NCBI GenBank assembly: GCA_958430865.1
Contig: CAUDNR010001302.1
Coordinates: 16,906-80,905 of the forward strand
Source: Entrophospora sp. SA101
Lineage: Eukaryota; Glomeromycota; Glomeromycetes; Entrophosporales; Entrophosporaceae
Direction: 5' to 3'
DNA: 64,000 bases
A model generated the notes under the pieces. It saw only the letters and a program-made list of their open reading frames with translations. It made no database searches and was not told the DNA's origin. Made by a program: the position numbers and the translations under genes. The first letter of the stretch is position 1; the number at the start of each line of letters is the position of its first letter. This document shows positions 47,001-59,460 of this stretch, piece after piece.

Positions 47001-50000
47001 CTTTTACTTTTTATTTTTTAGTTTCTGTAAAAAGTTTAAGATTGAAATTTAAAAATTTTGGAATTTTCTAATTTATAACGAATTAACGAGCTAACGAACT
47101 GAACAAACTAATAATAACGAACAAACGAACGAATGATAATCATCGACGTTAATCTAACTATAATAAGTCATATAATAATGTATAATGGTATGCAATTGAT
47201 GTATGTATGTATGTGTTATAATCTACAATACATAATTTTATAATTTTTCACTAAAAATAAAATCTAAATAAGTAAAGTTCTAATTTAGGGGTTCATTTCT
47301 TTGTTGACTTTTTCACCGTTTTTTTTTAATGTTACACCGATTTGCATTTCTTGTTTTTATCAAGTATTATTTAATTAGAAAGATACCGATTATTAATAAT
47401 AAAACCGTTTTATTAACAGATGTTTTTTCCATATTCTCTCTCAATTTATATATATTTGGCATTTAAAGGTTGTTTTTTGAATTTATCAATATAAATTTTA
47501 TTATGAGTTTGTAGCTTAGTGCTAATAATTTGGTGAGCTACTGTTTTGTTACAATCACTACTATTGTTGTTGGGTTTTTTGATGGGATTGAAGTCAATAA
47601 ACAAAATTAATTGGTGAGAATTTGTATGTGTGATAATAATTGGTTTCGGATCACCTTTTTTTTTATTAAAGATTTCTCTGATTTATAATTACACAATATA
47701 TATAATATATATCATTCATTCAATACACAATTACAATATATATATCATCAATATTGTAAATTATGAAGATTCTTACTTAATTTAGAATTTTTTTTTTGTT
47801 TGTTATTGTTTTTGTTATAATTAGGATAAAATTTTTAACAGGAGCTATGTTATTTTTACTTATATATTTTTATTGCTTTATAATTAAGGTTTTTTAAATA
47901 TAAATTTTTTTTGTCACGATTGCTTGCATTTATTCTATTATTATTTATTATAAATGGAAATTGTGATATTAATTACTCTTCTTTAGAAATAATTAATTAA
48001 CGGGAGAGGGAGGAGGGAGGGAAGAAAAGGGAAACTATATTATTTGTTTGGAAGAAAGCAGTTACTTTATTTGCCACAAGAAAAAACATGGAAATTAATT
48101 TTTCCATTCAAGCCAAAGATTTTGTCAATTAAAAAAATTTTTTCTTTTACTTTAAATATCGATTTTAGGAAATTAACCAATTACCAAATACCAAATTTAT
48201 CTATCAGTTAAAAACTTTTTGAATTCCATATAAAATTATGTGTCGCTTGAAACATTATAAAAAAATCAAGGCATTAGCATACAGACGCATATTAATTAAT
48301 TGGCCAATTATTTAATGGAGGGTAGTAAGCGAAAAAGGATGATGTGCGTAATGAGTGAGTGAGATGTAAGTTGGTGAATTAGATAGAGAAAAAAAATAAG
48401 CAGGCGAGAGAATTATATATACACATACGCACACACAAAGGAGGATAGGTAATGAATGAATCTTTGGAAGTAAAGACATGGATATATATATCTACGTTAC
48501 ATAATATTGTAACGTGTGTTTTACAAAGATTTTTTTATGTAAATCTGCCACACATGTAAATACAAGTATTCAAATCATTGCTCTATTTGATATTTAAATT
48601 CTTAATTAAGCACAAATTTGGAATTAAGGTTGAACCAACAAAAAATCAAGATTATTCTTTATTCTTTTCTAACTGACATCGTACATTTGTCTTCTTTTTA
48701 ATGATTTGAGAGTAATAAATGAATGTAGATTTAGAAAAAACATTTAAAAATATTTATTTTCTAAACAATAGTTAGTAATAAAACTATGAAAATATTTCAT
48801 AATTATAAAGTCCAAAATAGGAAATCCATATTTAAATTAAATTAAATTAATATCTAATCTATTAAAAATTTAATTTAATTAAAAGTATTTGTTATTATTA
48901 ACTAAATTGTTTTATAATTAAACTGTTACATTTAAAAATATACCATTCAATAAACTTCTAAAAAAATTTTTTTATCACATGCTTTAAATATAAATAATTA
49001 TCTATCACTAATAATAACATGATAATTATCACCTTTTTATCCGACCACCCCCTCCCCTTCACTTCCCCTTATCTCATCATATTTTTTCCAAACAAAAAAT
49101 AAAAATAATTAAGTATAAATAAAATTATAATTAATGATAAAATTCAAAAAATCATAAATTGAGATGAAATTTATTTTCCTTTCATCTTTTTTTCTTTATA
49201 AATTTTTTTTGTTCAGTTTGCTCGTTTCATATTGATTTTATTATATTTAGTCTTTTTTTGACTTAAAAATAAAATTTCATATTTGGAAATAATAATAATT
49301 TACGATTAATTGATTATATATATATTTAATTTTAAAGATCACGAAATTCAAACAGTTTTTTTTAACGAATTATTTTATTATTATTATTTTATTAATAGTA
49401 ATTAATAAATTAATAATAATCGATAATTTGACTATCATTAACCATTAATCAATTCTTTACTTTCACGACTTTACTAATTGTCCACGCATCATTCCCTTCT
49501 TATCCTCTATCCTTCCGATTGACTCATAATCACAACCCTTCTCTCCTTCTCCTTCCTCGTCATTGTCATCTCTCGAGCTCTTAACGTGCAAATCATTTAA
49601 AAAGTATTTATTTTTTATTTTTTTATTTTTTATTTTTTAATTTTTATTTTTTTTATTTTTTATTTTTTATTTTTTTTTATTTTTGATTATTAATAAATAA
49701 ATAGCAATAATTTATTCCCATCTATTAAATACTATACTACTTACTACCTACTACTACACACAGTTTTTTTAATTGATGTGTGATACCTCTAATATTTATC
49801 ATCATCGATCATCACAAACATGTAATATACAATATGCTATAGACACCTATATATATCATCACAAACTTTTTTTTTGACTTTCCTTCCCCCAAAAAAATTT
49901 TTTTTTTAAATTTTTCGCGTTTTTTTTTTCTCCTAAAAAATTTTTTTATTTTCTTCAAAACAAAAAAAAAACAAAAAAAAAACCTTATAATAATAAAAGT

Positions 50001-50460
50001 TTTATTGTCTTCTCTTAATAATAATAATAATAATAATACTATATCTTTATTTATTTAATATTAATATTTAATATATTTATTTTGAACAAAAGTTTCTCCG
50101 ATCTATTTCTCATCAATTCAACTCGCTACCTGATAAACGTTGAAAATTATTGGAGGACGAAGAGAACAGCCTCAATAATAACATTGATATTTATAATATC
50201 TTTAACGTGTTTATTGATTTAAAGACAACAACACTCTGAAATTACTTCTCATTTAGGTAAAGAAGACAGTAAAAAAAATTTTCGTAAAAACACGCGTATT
50301 AACACGTAAATATTAAATTTTCATTTATATGATAAAATGACTTTAATAACCTTTAAATGTATTTTTCTAGATATTCTAAAGAATATATATTATAAAAATG
50401 TGTATGTATACTTTATCACATTTTTAAATTGCTATTCAATTAGATGATCTCCGATAATAA
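44095..50460. other. 6.4-kb gene desert upstream of the bHLH gene
   Basis: No frame here is convincing; ORFs at 44629-45128, 45776-45989 and 46445-46717 are low-complexity Lys/Ile/Phe-rich or repeat-encoded. Simple repeats include (CA)n at 45820-45836, (TCAA)n at 45842-45866, (ATGT)n at 47200-47212 and a pyrimidine-rich poly(TTTTTA) tract at 49606-49690. The length upstream of a transcription factor leaves room for an extended promoter or an unseen 5' exon. Confidence 0.6.
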
Positions 50461-52096
50461 ATGATATTTTATTTTTTCTTTCCCTCCCACAAATATTATC
50501 CAGTTGATCCACCATTTGTTTATCCTCAAACGATCGTCAATAGTAATGATTCTTCTCCTGCCACATCAGAAACAATCAACAACATGTCAACAATCAATTA
50601 TCCAACCAATTACACACTAGATGGTCAATCGATCAATCACGCTTCAATCCATCCATCATCATCGCTAACATCACCACCAGGAACAACAATATCTAATCAC
50701 AATCAATCACCCGTCAATCTTCAATCAATCAATTCATTGAATAATAATAATTTATCAAATATTCCACCGTCTCCGATTTCATTAGCCTCATCTTCGTCTT
50801 TATCATCGGCTTCTTTATCGTCAATTTCTTCAATAACACCAACACCAACACCGACAACAGCAGCAATACCTTTCAACTTTTTCTCAATTGATGATAATAA
50901 TTTACCTGATTTACCACAACATACTGCACAATTACCTCCTCATTCTCTACCATCATCATCATCATCCCTAATAATACAACACCAACCGCATCATTTTTAT
51001 CAACAACCTTATCAACAATACCATCCTCAACAAATCATTTCGCCTGCTCCCTCGTCACCACTCTCTTCAATATTTGATTATCGTGATTATTCTTCATCGT
51101 CGACTGCTGATGAGATTGATATGCCCGAGTTCTTGCAATATAATAGAGAAAAATATGAAAATTCAAGATCTGGTACTAATAGACGTAGAAGACGTCCTAG
51201 TAATAACAACAATAGTAACAACAATGGTATTGGTGCGAATAATAACATTATCAATAATAATAACAGTTATAATGGTATAAATACTAGCAATAATAATGGC
51301 TTTAATCATAATCATAATAATAATAATAATAATATTACCAATACACAACAACACTTTCAACAACAACCATTACAATTAAATGATAATCAATTTGATAATT
51401 CTTCGATGGATGAAGTTTACGAAATGATCGACGATAATAATAATAGTATTGTTAGTAGTAATGATAATAGTATTAATAATAGTAGACAAGGATCTGTTAA
51501 CCCATTAAATGATGATTCTAATAATTTCACGTAAGTTATCATATGGTTATAACGGATCTAATAAATAATTTATAATTATAATTGTAATCATATGTATCAC
51601 GTTTTTATTATAGTTCATTATCGCACGCAGAATTTAGACGTCAAATACATATACAATCTGAACAAAAAAGGCGTGCTGAAATCAAAGATGGATTCGATGA
51701 ACTTCGTAAACAACTTCCAATCACCTACGCCAATCGTAAAATGAGTAAAGCTTTACTGTTACAAAAAGGTAAAATTAGAATTTTATTTACTTATTTATTA
51801 TGTTTTTTAGAAGGGAACAAACTTATTAATTAAAAAATTTAATTAAAAGCTGTTGCACATATGAAGAATATGCAAAGAAAAGAAAATTTTTTGTTGGATG
51901 AAATTAATCGTTTAAGTCAAAGATGTATTTATATGAACGCTGAATTGGAAAATGAAAAAAGGTATTATACTAGATGATTGCATTATTTTATTTTGAAATT
52001 ATTCACAATTTCTAACATGCACATGTTTTATACAGGATGAATTATTTATACAGACAAAAACACAATCTTAACAAACTTTATCAAATTGGTTTATAA
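50461..52096 (+). CDS. bHLH transcription factor, about 465 aa
   Basis: Four exons (50461-51530, 51614-51768, 51850-51961, 52036-52096) join with GT-AG introns and closing phases. The first 355 residues are low-complexity, Ser/Pro/Thr/Gln- then Asn-rich, as in activation or disordered regions. Residues about 363-425 form a bHLH domain: basic region RRQIHIQSEQKRRAEIK with H369, E373 and R377, the H-x3-E-x3-R pattern that reads CACGTG-type E-boxes. A loop and a second helix KALLLQKAVAHMKNM follow, then a heptad-rich leucine-zipper-like region LLDEINRLSQRC to about residue 445. It should act in the nucleus as a dimer. The start is uncertain: MIFYFFFPSHKYY is odd for a nuclear factor, and TATTATCCAG just after could be a splice acceptor (50493-50502) for an upstream exon. 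Confidence 0.85.
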
Positions 52097-53655
52097 AATA
52101 ATGAAACGAATAAATTATTATATTATGTATTATATGGATAGCGTAGACATGTATGATGATGTAAGTATTTGGAATACTCTATCATCATAATCAACTACAA
52201 TTTTATTATTAATTGAATTAATTAAATATTGAAGAGATTTATTTGTGCGTGTGCGAGAAGAAATATTGTATATGTTTATTAGTAACGAATTTATTTTTCT
52301 TTACTTTTTTTATTATTACAATTATTTAAAATTTGAACAAAAAGATGATTATTATTTTGTTACAAGTATTAACAATATATAATAATTAAAAGCAAGATTA
52401 ATAATTGAAAAAAATTCTATTTTACTTTTTTTTTTTTGTAATTATGATTTTTTCTTTTCTTTTTAGAAAATATTACTATTTTTATTTTCTATTTCTCTAT
52501 TTTCTTCAATTTTTTGTAAAAAGCTTTTTTCTTTTTTAGGTCATTAATTAAAAATATACACGCAATTTATTATTAAAAAATGGTTTTTTTTTTGTTTGGG
52601 GTTATTTTTATTTCGGGGTTTTCAGGGGCAAAATATACAATTATCTTTGTATATATATAAATTTATGAAAAAAAAAAAAAATTATGAAAAAATTTTATAT
52701 AACAATAATTATTATAATTTAATAAATTAAAAAAAAATAAAATCATTAATTTATCACATTTCGCGTACTACGTCATATTTATTCGTAACATATATAAGAA
52801 TACGCATTATATTATATATGGTAAGAATGAACTGACAGTTGATTTTTAAGAATTTAAGAACGAATCATTTGATCTGATTTTGATAATTGACTTGTCAATC
52901 GATATATTATACTGTACCAATTTATATTATAATTCCGCTGATCTCCCTGCGACAATTAATCATTTGTCACCTACCGATCGAACATCAACTTTGATCAACA
53001 GATAAAAATCCATTGGCCAGCTATATATTTGTCACGGGAATCTTGTTTATAGATTATTGTGGCAAGCAACTAGAAATGACTGAAAAAGTTCTTTTGTTTC
53101 ATTATATTGGTTGAAATCATATGAGCACGTCTTGATGGGCCATATGGAACGACTTTATCAGTGATTCAAATTGCAAACTTATCAACATATACAATCTCTC
53201 AGCAAATCTGAGATCAACTCTCCAAACCAAAAAAGGTACCAAAAACTCTTCTCTTATTTTATTTTGGTTTTGCACCCTTTTGTTTATAAGTGTTCTTTCT
53301 CCATTTGTATCTGTGATATCATATTGGTTTATTTCTTTGGAGGAAATGGGTAGCTTTTTTCATATGGAGCCTGAAGAAGGTCCATCAAAGTATATCTTGT
53401 GCAAAAAGCAAGTTTTCATTGCCTGCTGAAACTCCTCCAGAAATCAATTAGCAATTAGCAAAGTTTCACATTTGTAGGTTTTGGCATTTGGCAGAGTTTT
53501 GCAGTCATAAGAGGTTTCAGCAAGCAACCTTACTGCTTGTCAATAGATAGAAATTACATAAAGCCAGACAAAGGTTTTGCTTCAATGCAGTTGTACAATA
53601 TCTAATTTCTTTATTAATTTCATCATCCTCATCTTCAGCTCTTTCAATTCTTGCA
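52097..53655. other. Spacer downstream of the bHLH gene
   Basis: AT-rich, with poly-T/poly-A runs at 52420-52740. A minus-strand frame at 53517-53708 is partly MITE-encoded; its other part (ERAEDEDDEINKEI) is coding-like but unassigned. Confidence 0.5.
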
Positions 53656-53801
53656 TCAGGAAAATAAATCTCATGTAAACCTACGTAGGGTTTAAAACTG
53701 ACCAGCATTATGCGGAAATGTTAACAGAATTACCAAAATATCGACATAATGCTGGCCAATTCTGAACCCTATGTAGATTTATGTAAGATTTATTTTCCTG
53801 A
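53656..53801. mobile_element. 146-bp palindromic MITE, copy 1
   Basis: The whole 146 bp is an imperfect palindrome starting TCAGGAAAATAAATCTCATG and ending in its near complement. It is about 97% identical to the reverse complement of 57384-57529 (about four differences) and exactly the same length. I see no target duplication at this copy (flanks CTTGCA and TATGGT). Confidence 0.9.
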
Positions 53802-55260
53802 TATGGTTCCAACTCACCTACTACAACCTCATCCAAAGTATGATATTATTAGTTTGATTCTTTTTGTAAATCCTTGTCTGCAAAGTCATTGCTTTTACTG
53901 TATTCTCTTCTTCACCATCAGGAAATTTTTCTGGTGTCATTATATTACATAAATTTATGTTGGGTCAACATTTCACGTTACACTTGATCAAAAAATTGTC
54001 ACACGAATTTTGAGTCGCAAGGAGGGGAGGGGGGTTGGCTCTTATATCAACACTTAATCACGTATTTTCTGGCCCCAAGTATGTATTGAGTGCGTAGAAT
54101 TATACTATCACTATATAAATATTTGTATGTTTAGTAAATACTTAAAAGGTTACACTCTTGAGAAAAAGAATTCATGTAAATAAATACTGAAAATGTTCTT
54201 AACTATTTTGTAGGAGAAGTTTCCGTTTTAACCATTTATTATTGTTATTGTTGTGTGATGTTTGTGGTAACATTAAATGATAATTTTTGATTTGTGTGCT
54301 CTTTTTTATCTTTCATTTCCGTGAGACAATTGGAATAAAGCATTCAATTAGGAACATTCCAAATGATGGAATTAACCAATGAAAAAATAGATTTCAACTG
54401 TACAAAATAAAAACCACGTTTCACAATTTATGTATGAATAAAAAAAATAACGGTAATTTTTTAAGAAAAATAACAAGTCAAATAAAATTTCTCGGATAAT
54501 TCATAGTTTATTAGATGCATTGAATGAGAAAAATGATTCTTAAACATCAAAAAGTTGACATTTATTTTTTTAAAAAAATTATAAGGTTACACCAATTTTT
54601 CTTGATGTTTTATGGAAATAATATAATGATAAAAGCCACATATAAATAATTGTTATGGGATGAATGAATCAATTACACAGCCTTCCTAAGGTTGCTAAAG
54701 CCAGAACCCGTTGTGAAACTTATTTGAATGTTTTACCAAAGCCGGTTTTTGAAAGTAAAAAAAAATCATTTACTGGTTACATTTATTCTACAACATACGT
54801 TGCATATACAGTAGTTAAAATAATACCATCGCGCGTAAAAAAATTAAATGACTCTATAATTGCTACATAATGAACCTTAATCATCAAAAAAACTTTGATG
54901 TGTGTAAAAAATCTAAAGCTTCTTCTCCTTTTTTTTTGGACACAAATAAATAAATGGATTGGTGTTGATGGAATAACCTTCGTATTTTGGAGGTACAAAT
55001 AACCATAACTTTCAATTTAAGCAGAAAGATTTAACTGGTTAAAAAGTAATTGACTTAAAACATTTTTAAGTGGTGAATGTTTCTATAACCATAACAAAAA
55101 TCAAAATAATAATGAAAGTTTCAACACACACACACCTAAATGAATGCATTATTACGCAAAAAATGCAAATTTTTTTGTGTAATTATTATTATGAAAGTTT
55201 ATTTTTAGATCTATGATCTTATGATCTTCATTCAGGATAATTTTTTTTTAAGGTTTCAAA
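53802..55260. other. Spacer with no supported gene
   Basis: Contains the second copy of the CACGTATTTTCTGGCC repeat at 54036-54074. A 68-codon ORF at 54664-54870 is open but unrecognised. Confidence 0.45.
54036..54074. repeat. Dispersed repeat (CTTATATCAAC..CACGTATTTTCTGGCC), copy 2
   Basis: Matches 40616-40660 in the same orientation with about two differences over 35 bp, and is preceded here by a G-rich AAGGAGGGGAGGGGGG tract. Confidence 0.6.
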
Positions 55261-55365
55261 ATGTCTAATTTAAGTGAAATTGAACGTGGTAAGATTATCG
55301 GCCTTTCTATAAAGATGATAAGTCAGTCAAAAGTAAAGTGTAATTCGAACTATACAGAATTATAA
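55261..55365 (+). pseudogene. Tc1-like transposase N-terminal remnant
   Basis: ATG starts MSNLSEIERGKIIGL, the usual opening of the helix-turn-helix of Tc1-type transposases in these fungi. Then YKDDKSVKSKV and NYTELYKEGK follow in shifted frames. The paired domain and catalytic core are not found downstream. Confidence 0.45.
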
Positions 55366-55739
55366 AGAGGGAAAGGTAATTTTACAAACTTACCTCAAAG
55401 TAAATAGAATAAAATTCCAATGTTTATTTAAAGTTAATTGAATACATGTCTCATAGATTACATGCATTGCGAGTAATGGATGGTATATTACATTAATGAG
55501 ACTTGGATGTTTTAAATTTTGTCCAAATAAAAATATAAAATTTGTACATAATTAATATTTGTGCAAATTGAAACTTTGATGTTAGCACCTTTAATTGGTT
55601 AGCACTTTTTGATTAACCATCAAATCCCAGTGTTACAAAATTTTATTTAACTTAGAATACTTAGAATACGAAATAATAAAACATAAACCTATATACTAAT
55701 ATATTTATGTGATGAAATAAATATGGGTAATACTGTTGC

Positions 55740-55972
55740 CGTTAGAGTTTCCCAAATTCTTATTCGAATTATTCATAATACAATTCAATCTTAATTCGAA
55801 TTTCGAATTATTCGAATTATCGTTTTATTCGTTTTACCCGTTTTATTTGTTTTATCCTTTTTATTTGTTTTATCCGTTTTATTCGAATAAACATTCAATG
55901 CAATTCGAATATTCAATTTCGTAACGAACAAAACAAATAATTCGAAATTCGAATAGAAACCCTACTATGAAT
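55740..55972. repeat. TTCGAAT/TTTTATTCG-rich repeat with inverted flanks
   Basis: Dense, partly palindromic words (TTCGAATTATTCGAATTA, GTTTTATTCG, GTTTTATCCG) are bounded by AGAGTTTC on the left and GAAACCCT on the right. Related but weaker tracts occur at 13760-13860, 19570-19690 and 30235-30430, suggesting a dispersed family. Confidence 0.5.
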
Positions 55973-57106
55973 ATTTGCTAGTAAAAAAAAATTAAGTTAC
56001 AATTATTATTATCACTACAAGTACTACGAAGGAAAAATAGAACCTATAAAGAAAAATTTTTTAATTGGGTTGGATAATGCGCGCATATACACTATTACTA
56101 TCGTTATATTATTCGAATGGTAAAAAATTTCACGCGTTTAAATTAACCGGTTAACTCTTAATGTTAATATTAAATTTAAACTTAATTTTCACGGTTAATT
56201 AACCGGTTAAAGAATTTTTGCACGGTGCCAACCTCTACTTTGAATGAAGAAGGCAATGCCAAGCATTTAGAAATTACTATAGGTAATCAAAGGATCAACC
56301 ATTTTTATAATGTAAAATTTTAACGAATGCGACATCTTGAAGAATTCGCTAAAAGTACTAATACTTAATATCAATGTTCTTTGTGTTACTAGAGAGAAAA
56401 ATAAAATTACTATTGCTCCCAATAAATATAAAAAATATATGCAGAAGAAAAGATAATTTGTGGTGAATTAAAAAGGTAAAGAAAGGTGTCAAAATTTATT
56501 TCTTTTGAGTGAATCATGACATGAGCGCTTGATGCCAGGCTCAGGGTAAGATAAAAGTCCAATTGACAAGTAAAAGCACAAGAGAGATCCTCATGGAATC
56601 CCGAGTTTATAGATTAGATAGTACACTGTGAAGCTCGTATAGATACAAATACTACGTACCATCTTGAGTCAATGGAATTGAACAATTTTTTGTGCGACTT
56701 TGTGTTTTAATGTCCAGATTAAGCTATTTAAATGTACAGAGAAAATAATCATTTAGCCTCGTTAAGACTAAACTAGTATTAGTATTCTAAGTCAAGGCAA
56801 TTGTTACTAAATTAGGGTTTTACCTTTACGCCAGCAGCCCCTGTTATTTGGATCAAAAAATCACAAATTATCTATAGGTAATAAATATTATTTCAAACAT
56901 TCAAAAATACAAATACATTATAATTGTTGTCCGATTTTTACTCTTATAAAACACAACCAAAAACTCTTTCTTTTTGAAATACAAATGATTTCACGCAGAC
57001 ACATAAAGACAAATACAAAAAAGAGCACGATGGAAAAAAAGCAATCAAATCTTTATTTTTTAACGCTATCTTTTTCCTTTTTTGAAAACCCCAATTTTAT
57101 TCAAAA

Positions 57107-57117
57107 ATGAATCATCA

Positions 57118-57148
<31 letters not shown>

Positions 57149-58455
57149 TTGTTATTATTATTATTAATGTCACTTTTTAATATTACAAATGTTTCTTTCA
57201 TATCAACACCGGCAGTACCATTTAAATGCTATGATAAAACCAGTTTAAAATTAGTTGATTGCCAATTAGTTACAAAAGAACCAAAAAGCCCGTTAAAATC
57301 AAGCCGGCAATAACAATATGTTTGTGTGGATTGTCAAAGTTCAAAATCTGATTCTTGTGAAAAAAATAAAACAAACTTGGGCATCAGGAAAATAAATCTT
57401 ACATAAACCTACGTAGGGCTCAGAATTGGCCAGCATTATGTCGATATTTTGGTAATTCTGTTAACATTTCCGCATAATGTTGGTCAGTTTTAAACCCTAC
57501 GTAGGTTTACATGAGATTTATTTTCCTGATGGGCATGATAGGGCAAATTCCTTCTAATTTATTGAACCTGTCGTTGTAACACCATTAGTGGTAAATTTAT
57601 TAGGTAATAAATATTTTATTTGTTTAAAAAATTTAAAGAGGATTTTCTAAATTACCTCTCTGATTAATTAATCTTTGCTTGTTTATTGGGTTTTGCAAGA
57701 GCAACCAGATCAATTTGGTTGAAAGGTGAAGACTGAATAATTAGACTGTATCCATAATAGTTTGTAAAACAATTTGGATTTGTAACACATCCAAAGTTTT
57801 CACCTACCGACACAACAGCAAAATTTAACTCCAATGTTGATTTTTGGTTTGAAGACGATGCAACACCAATTACACCAACTCAGACATCATTTGTACTATT
57901 GGTGATACACGAAATCATGCACGACTTGGGATCTTTATCATATTGGAGTTCAAAAAGCTTTGGAAATGTATGAAATGCAAGGCTATGTTCGATAGATTTG
58001 TGATAGTATTGCCAAATGGTACTCCAATATCCAGCTTCACAAATGAATTAAATGCTTTTGCACCAATAGGCACATGATTTATCTCAATGGAAGATCTCTA
58101 TGCCCAATTTAAAGCATCTCCTCAATACACAAAGGCAACTGATATATTAAAGTATAGCACAACAGTCTTTTCATCAAGTTTTTTAGCAAAAGGTTTGGAT
58201 TTTCAAACAATCGTGGCAAATGCTACTACTTATGATCAATTGTATCATTTGGAAACTAGTTTACCAACTTATAGCTCATTGTGTTAGTCACGTGAGCCTA
58301 GGTTTGTATGAAAAAACAAGCGAATTCATAATGGTTGATGAAATAGAGAATTACAAGATGCAATCACGGATGGTGGAAACTATGTTGGAAGAGCAATTGA
58401 ACCCCAAACTTAAATCCGTTCTTGAATAAATAGGATATGTAACTACTGATAATAT
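57107..58455 (+). pseudogene. Secreted HExxH zinc-metalloprotease-like pseudogene, interrupted by a MITE
   Basis: It starts with MNHHPS, a Ser run, then LLLLLLMSLF, a hydrophobic signal-peptide-like stretch, followed by TPAVPFKCYDKTSLKLVDC. After about 90 codons the frame enters a 146-bp MITE. Beyond it come FIEPVVVTPLVVNLLG, an intron, and FNSNVDFWFEDDATPIT leading to VLLVIHEIMHDLGSLSYW, with the zinc motif H-E-I-M-H at 57908-57922. FVIVLPNGTPISSFTNELNAFA, MEDLYAQFKASPQYTKATD and PKLKSVLE-stop-IGYVTTD follow. The family is a secreted HExxH-containing protein of these fungi that I recognise but cannot name; substrates are unknown. Multiple stops and frame changes make it non-functional. Confidence 0.65.
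57384..57529. mobile_element. 146-bp palindromic MITE, copy 2, with TGGGCA target duplication
   Basis: Same element as 53656-53801 but in opposite orientation. It is flanked on both sides by TGGGCA (57378-57383 and 57530-57535), a 6-bp target-site duplication. It sits inside the 5' part of the metalloprotease-like pseudogene. Confidence 0.9.
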
Positions 58456-59118
58456 AACCCTAGAAATATCAACTTTACCTGATATACCAATTTTATGTAC
58501 TTTTCTGTTTATTTGTAATGTAGGCAGACATTATTATTTTATATATTCTATTTAATATAATAATTAAAGTTTGTTGCCGCGCAAATAAGAGGCAGCCGAA
58601 AAATAAAGATCACTCTTTCAGAGTTGTCTGATTCGAATCTTTATTTTTACCTATCGCGAAAATCTTTACTTTCATTATAATATAATCAGAGAAGGATAAT
58701 CGTGAAGTGCCGCAACGTGTTAAAGACTACAATGGGTTGGACATTGAATGATAGAGTCACTTGTGAGATTTTGACTTATTAATAATTGATTAGTTTGGCA
58801 ATAAATTTTTTTTTATGTACATATCCGAATATTATTAACATTTACTTTCTGTTTCTATATACACCTTGTTATAAATATTTTACTAATAATAAATAAAAGA
58901 AATGGCTTGCATTATAAGGTGATTCTGATGCTACAAATTGATGGAACTATTACAAGCAAAGAAAAAAATCATTTTTTTTTGTTATAATTTAAATATAATG
59001 AAAATAAAATCATTTAATGGACCATTAAAAACATAATTCACAATGATAATATAATAAACTTAACATGAAAAAGCAAAATACTTTTTTTTTGGTAGAAAAA
59101 AAATTAATTAACAACAAA
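58456..59118. other. Spacer
   Basis: AT-rich with no supported gene. ORFs at 59025-59253 are low-complexity shadows on both strands. Confidence 0.5.
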
Positions 59119-59460
59119 TTAATAAAATATTTGATAATAAATGCCTTTAAATTCATTAATATCATCATCACCAGTAAAATATTGGGTTTGTTGTTCTTGA
59201 TTTTCTTCCTCCTCGTCATCTTTACCAAAAAAACTTTTTTTTTGAATTTTTAAATAATAATAATTATTTTCAAAGACTTTTTTATAAATTTTTTTTAAAA
59301 TTCTCAATACTGCTGCTGTTGCTGCTATTATTATCACTTCTTCATCATCATCATTATTATTGCTAATGTTATTATTGTTCCAATTCCTATCATCGATTAT
59401 CTCGACATTAGAATCTAATAAATTAAGATATTTAAATACAAGATCATTCGAAAATTATCT
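59119..59460 (-). CDS. Possible Asn/Asp/Glu-rich ORF, unassigned
   Basis: On the minus strand a frame stays open from about 59460 to the TAA at 59119. It includes FSNDLVFKYLNLLDSNVEII, an Asn/Asp run, IIIAATAAVLRILKKIY, then an acidic DDEEEENQEQQ and a FTGDDDINEFKG end. A TAA precedes it, after RMKLIDPR. Either an upstream exon is spliced in or the gene is broken. Composition is partly microsatellite-driven (GAT/AAT). No family recognised. A neighbouring upstream frame at 60322-60519 (STNLVSMEFIELSVNQRPD) might belong to the same or another lost gene. Confidence 0.3.

Noticed and set aside
51074..51366. ORFs on both strands inside the bHLH first exon
   Set aside because: Alternate-frame products of AAT-rich Asn codons; the bHLH frame connects by valid introns to a clear domain.
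58600..58660. GATTCGAATC-containing stretch considered as a tRNA B box
   Set aside because: No matching A box, anticodon stem or acceptor pairing could be found around it.
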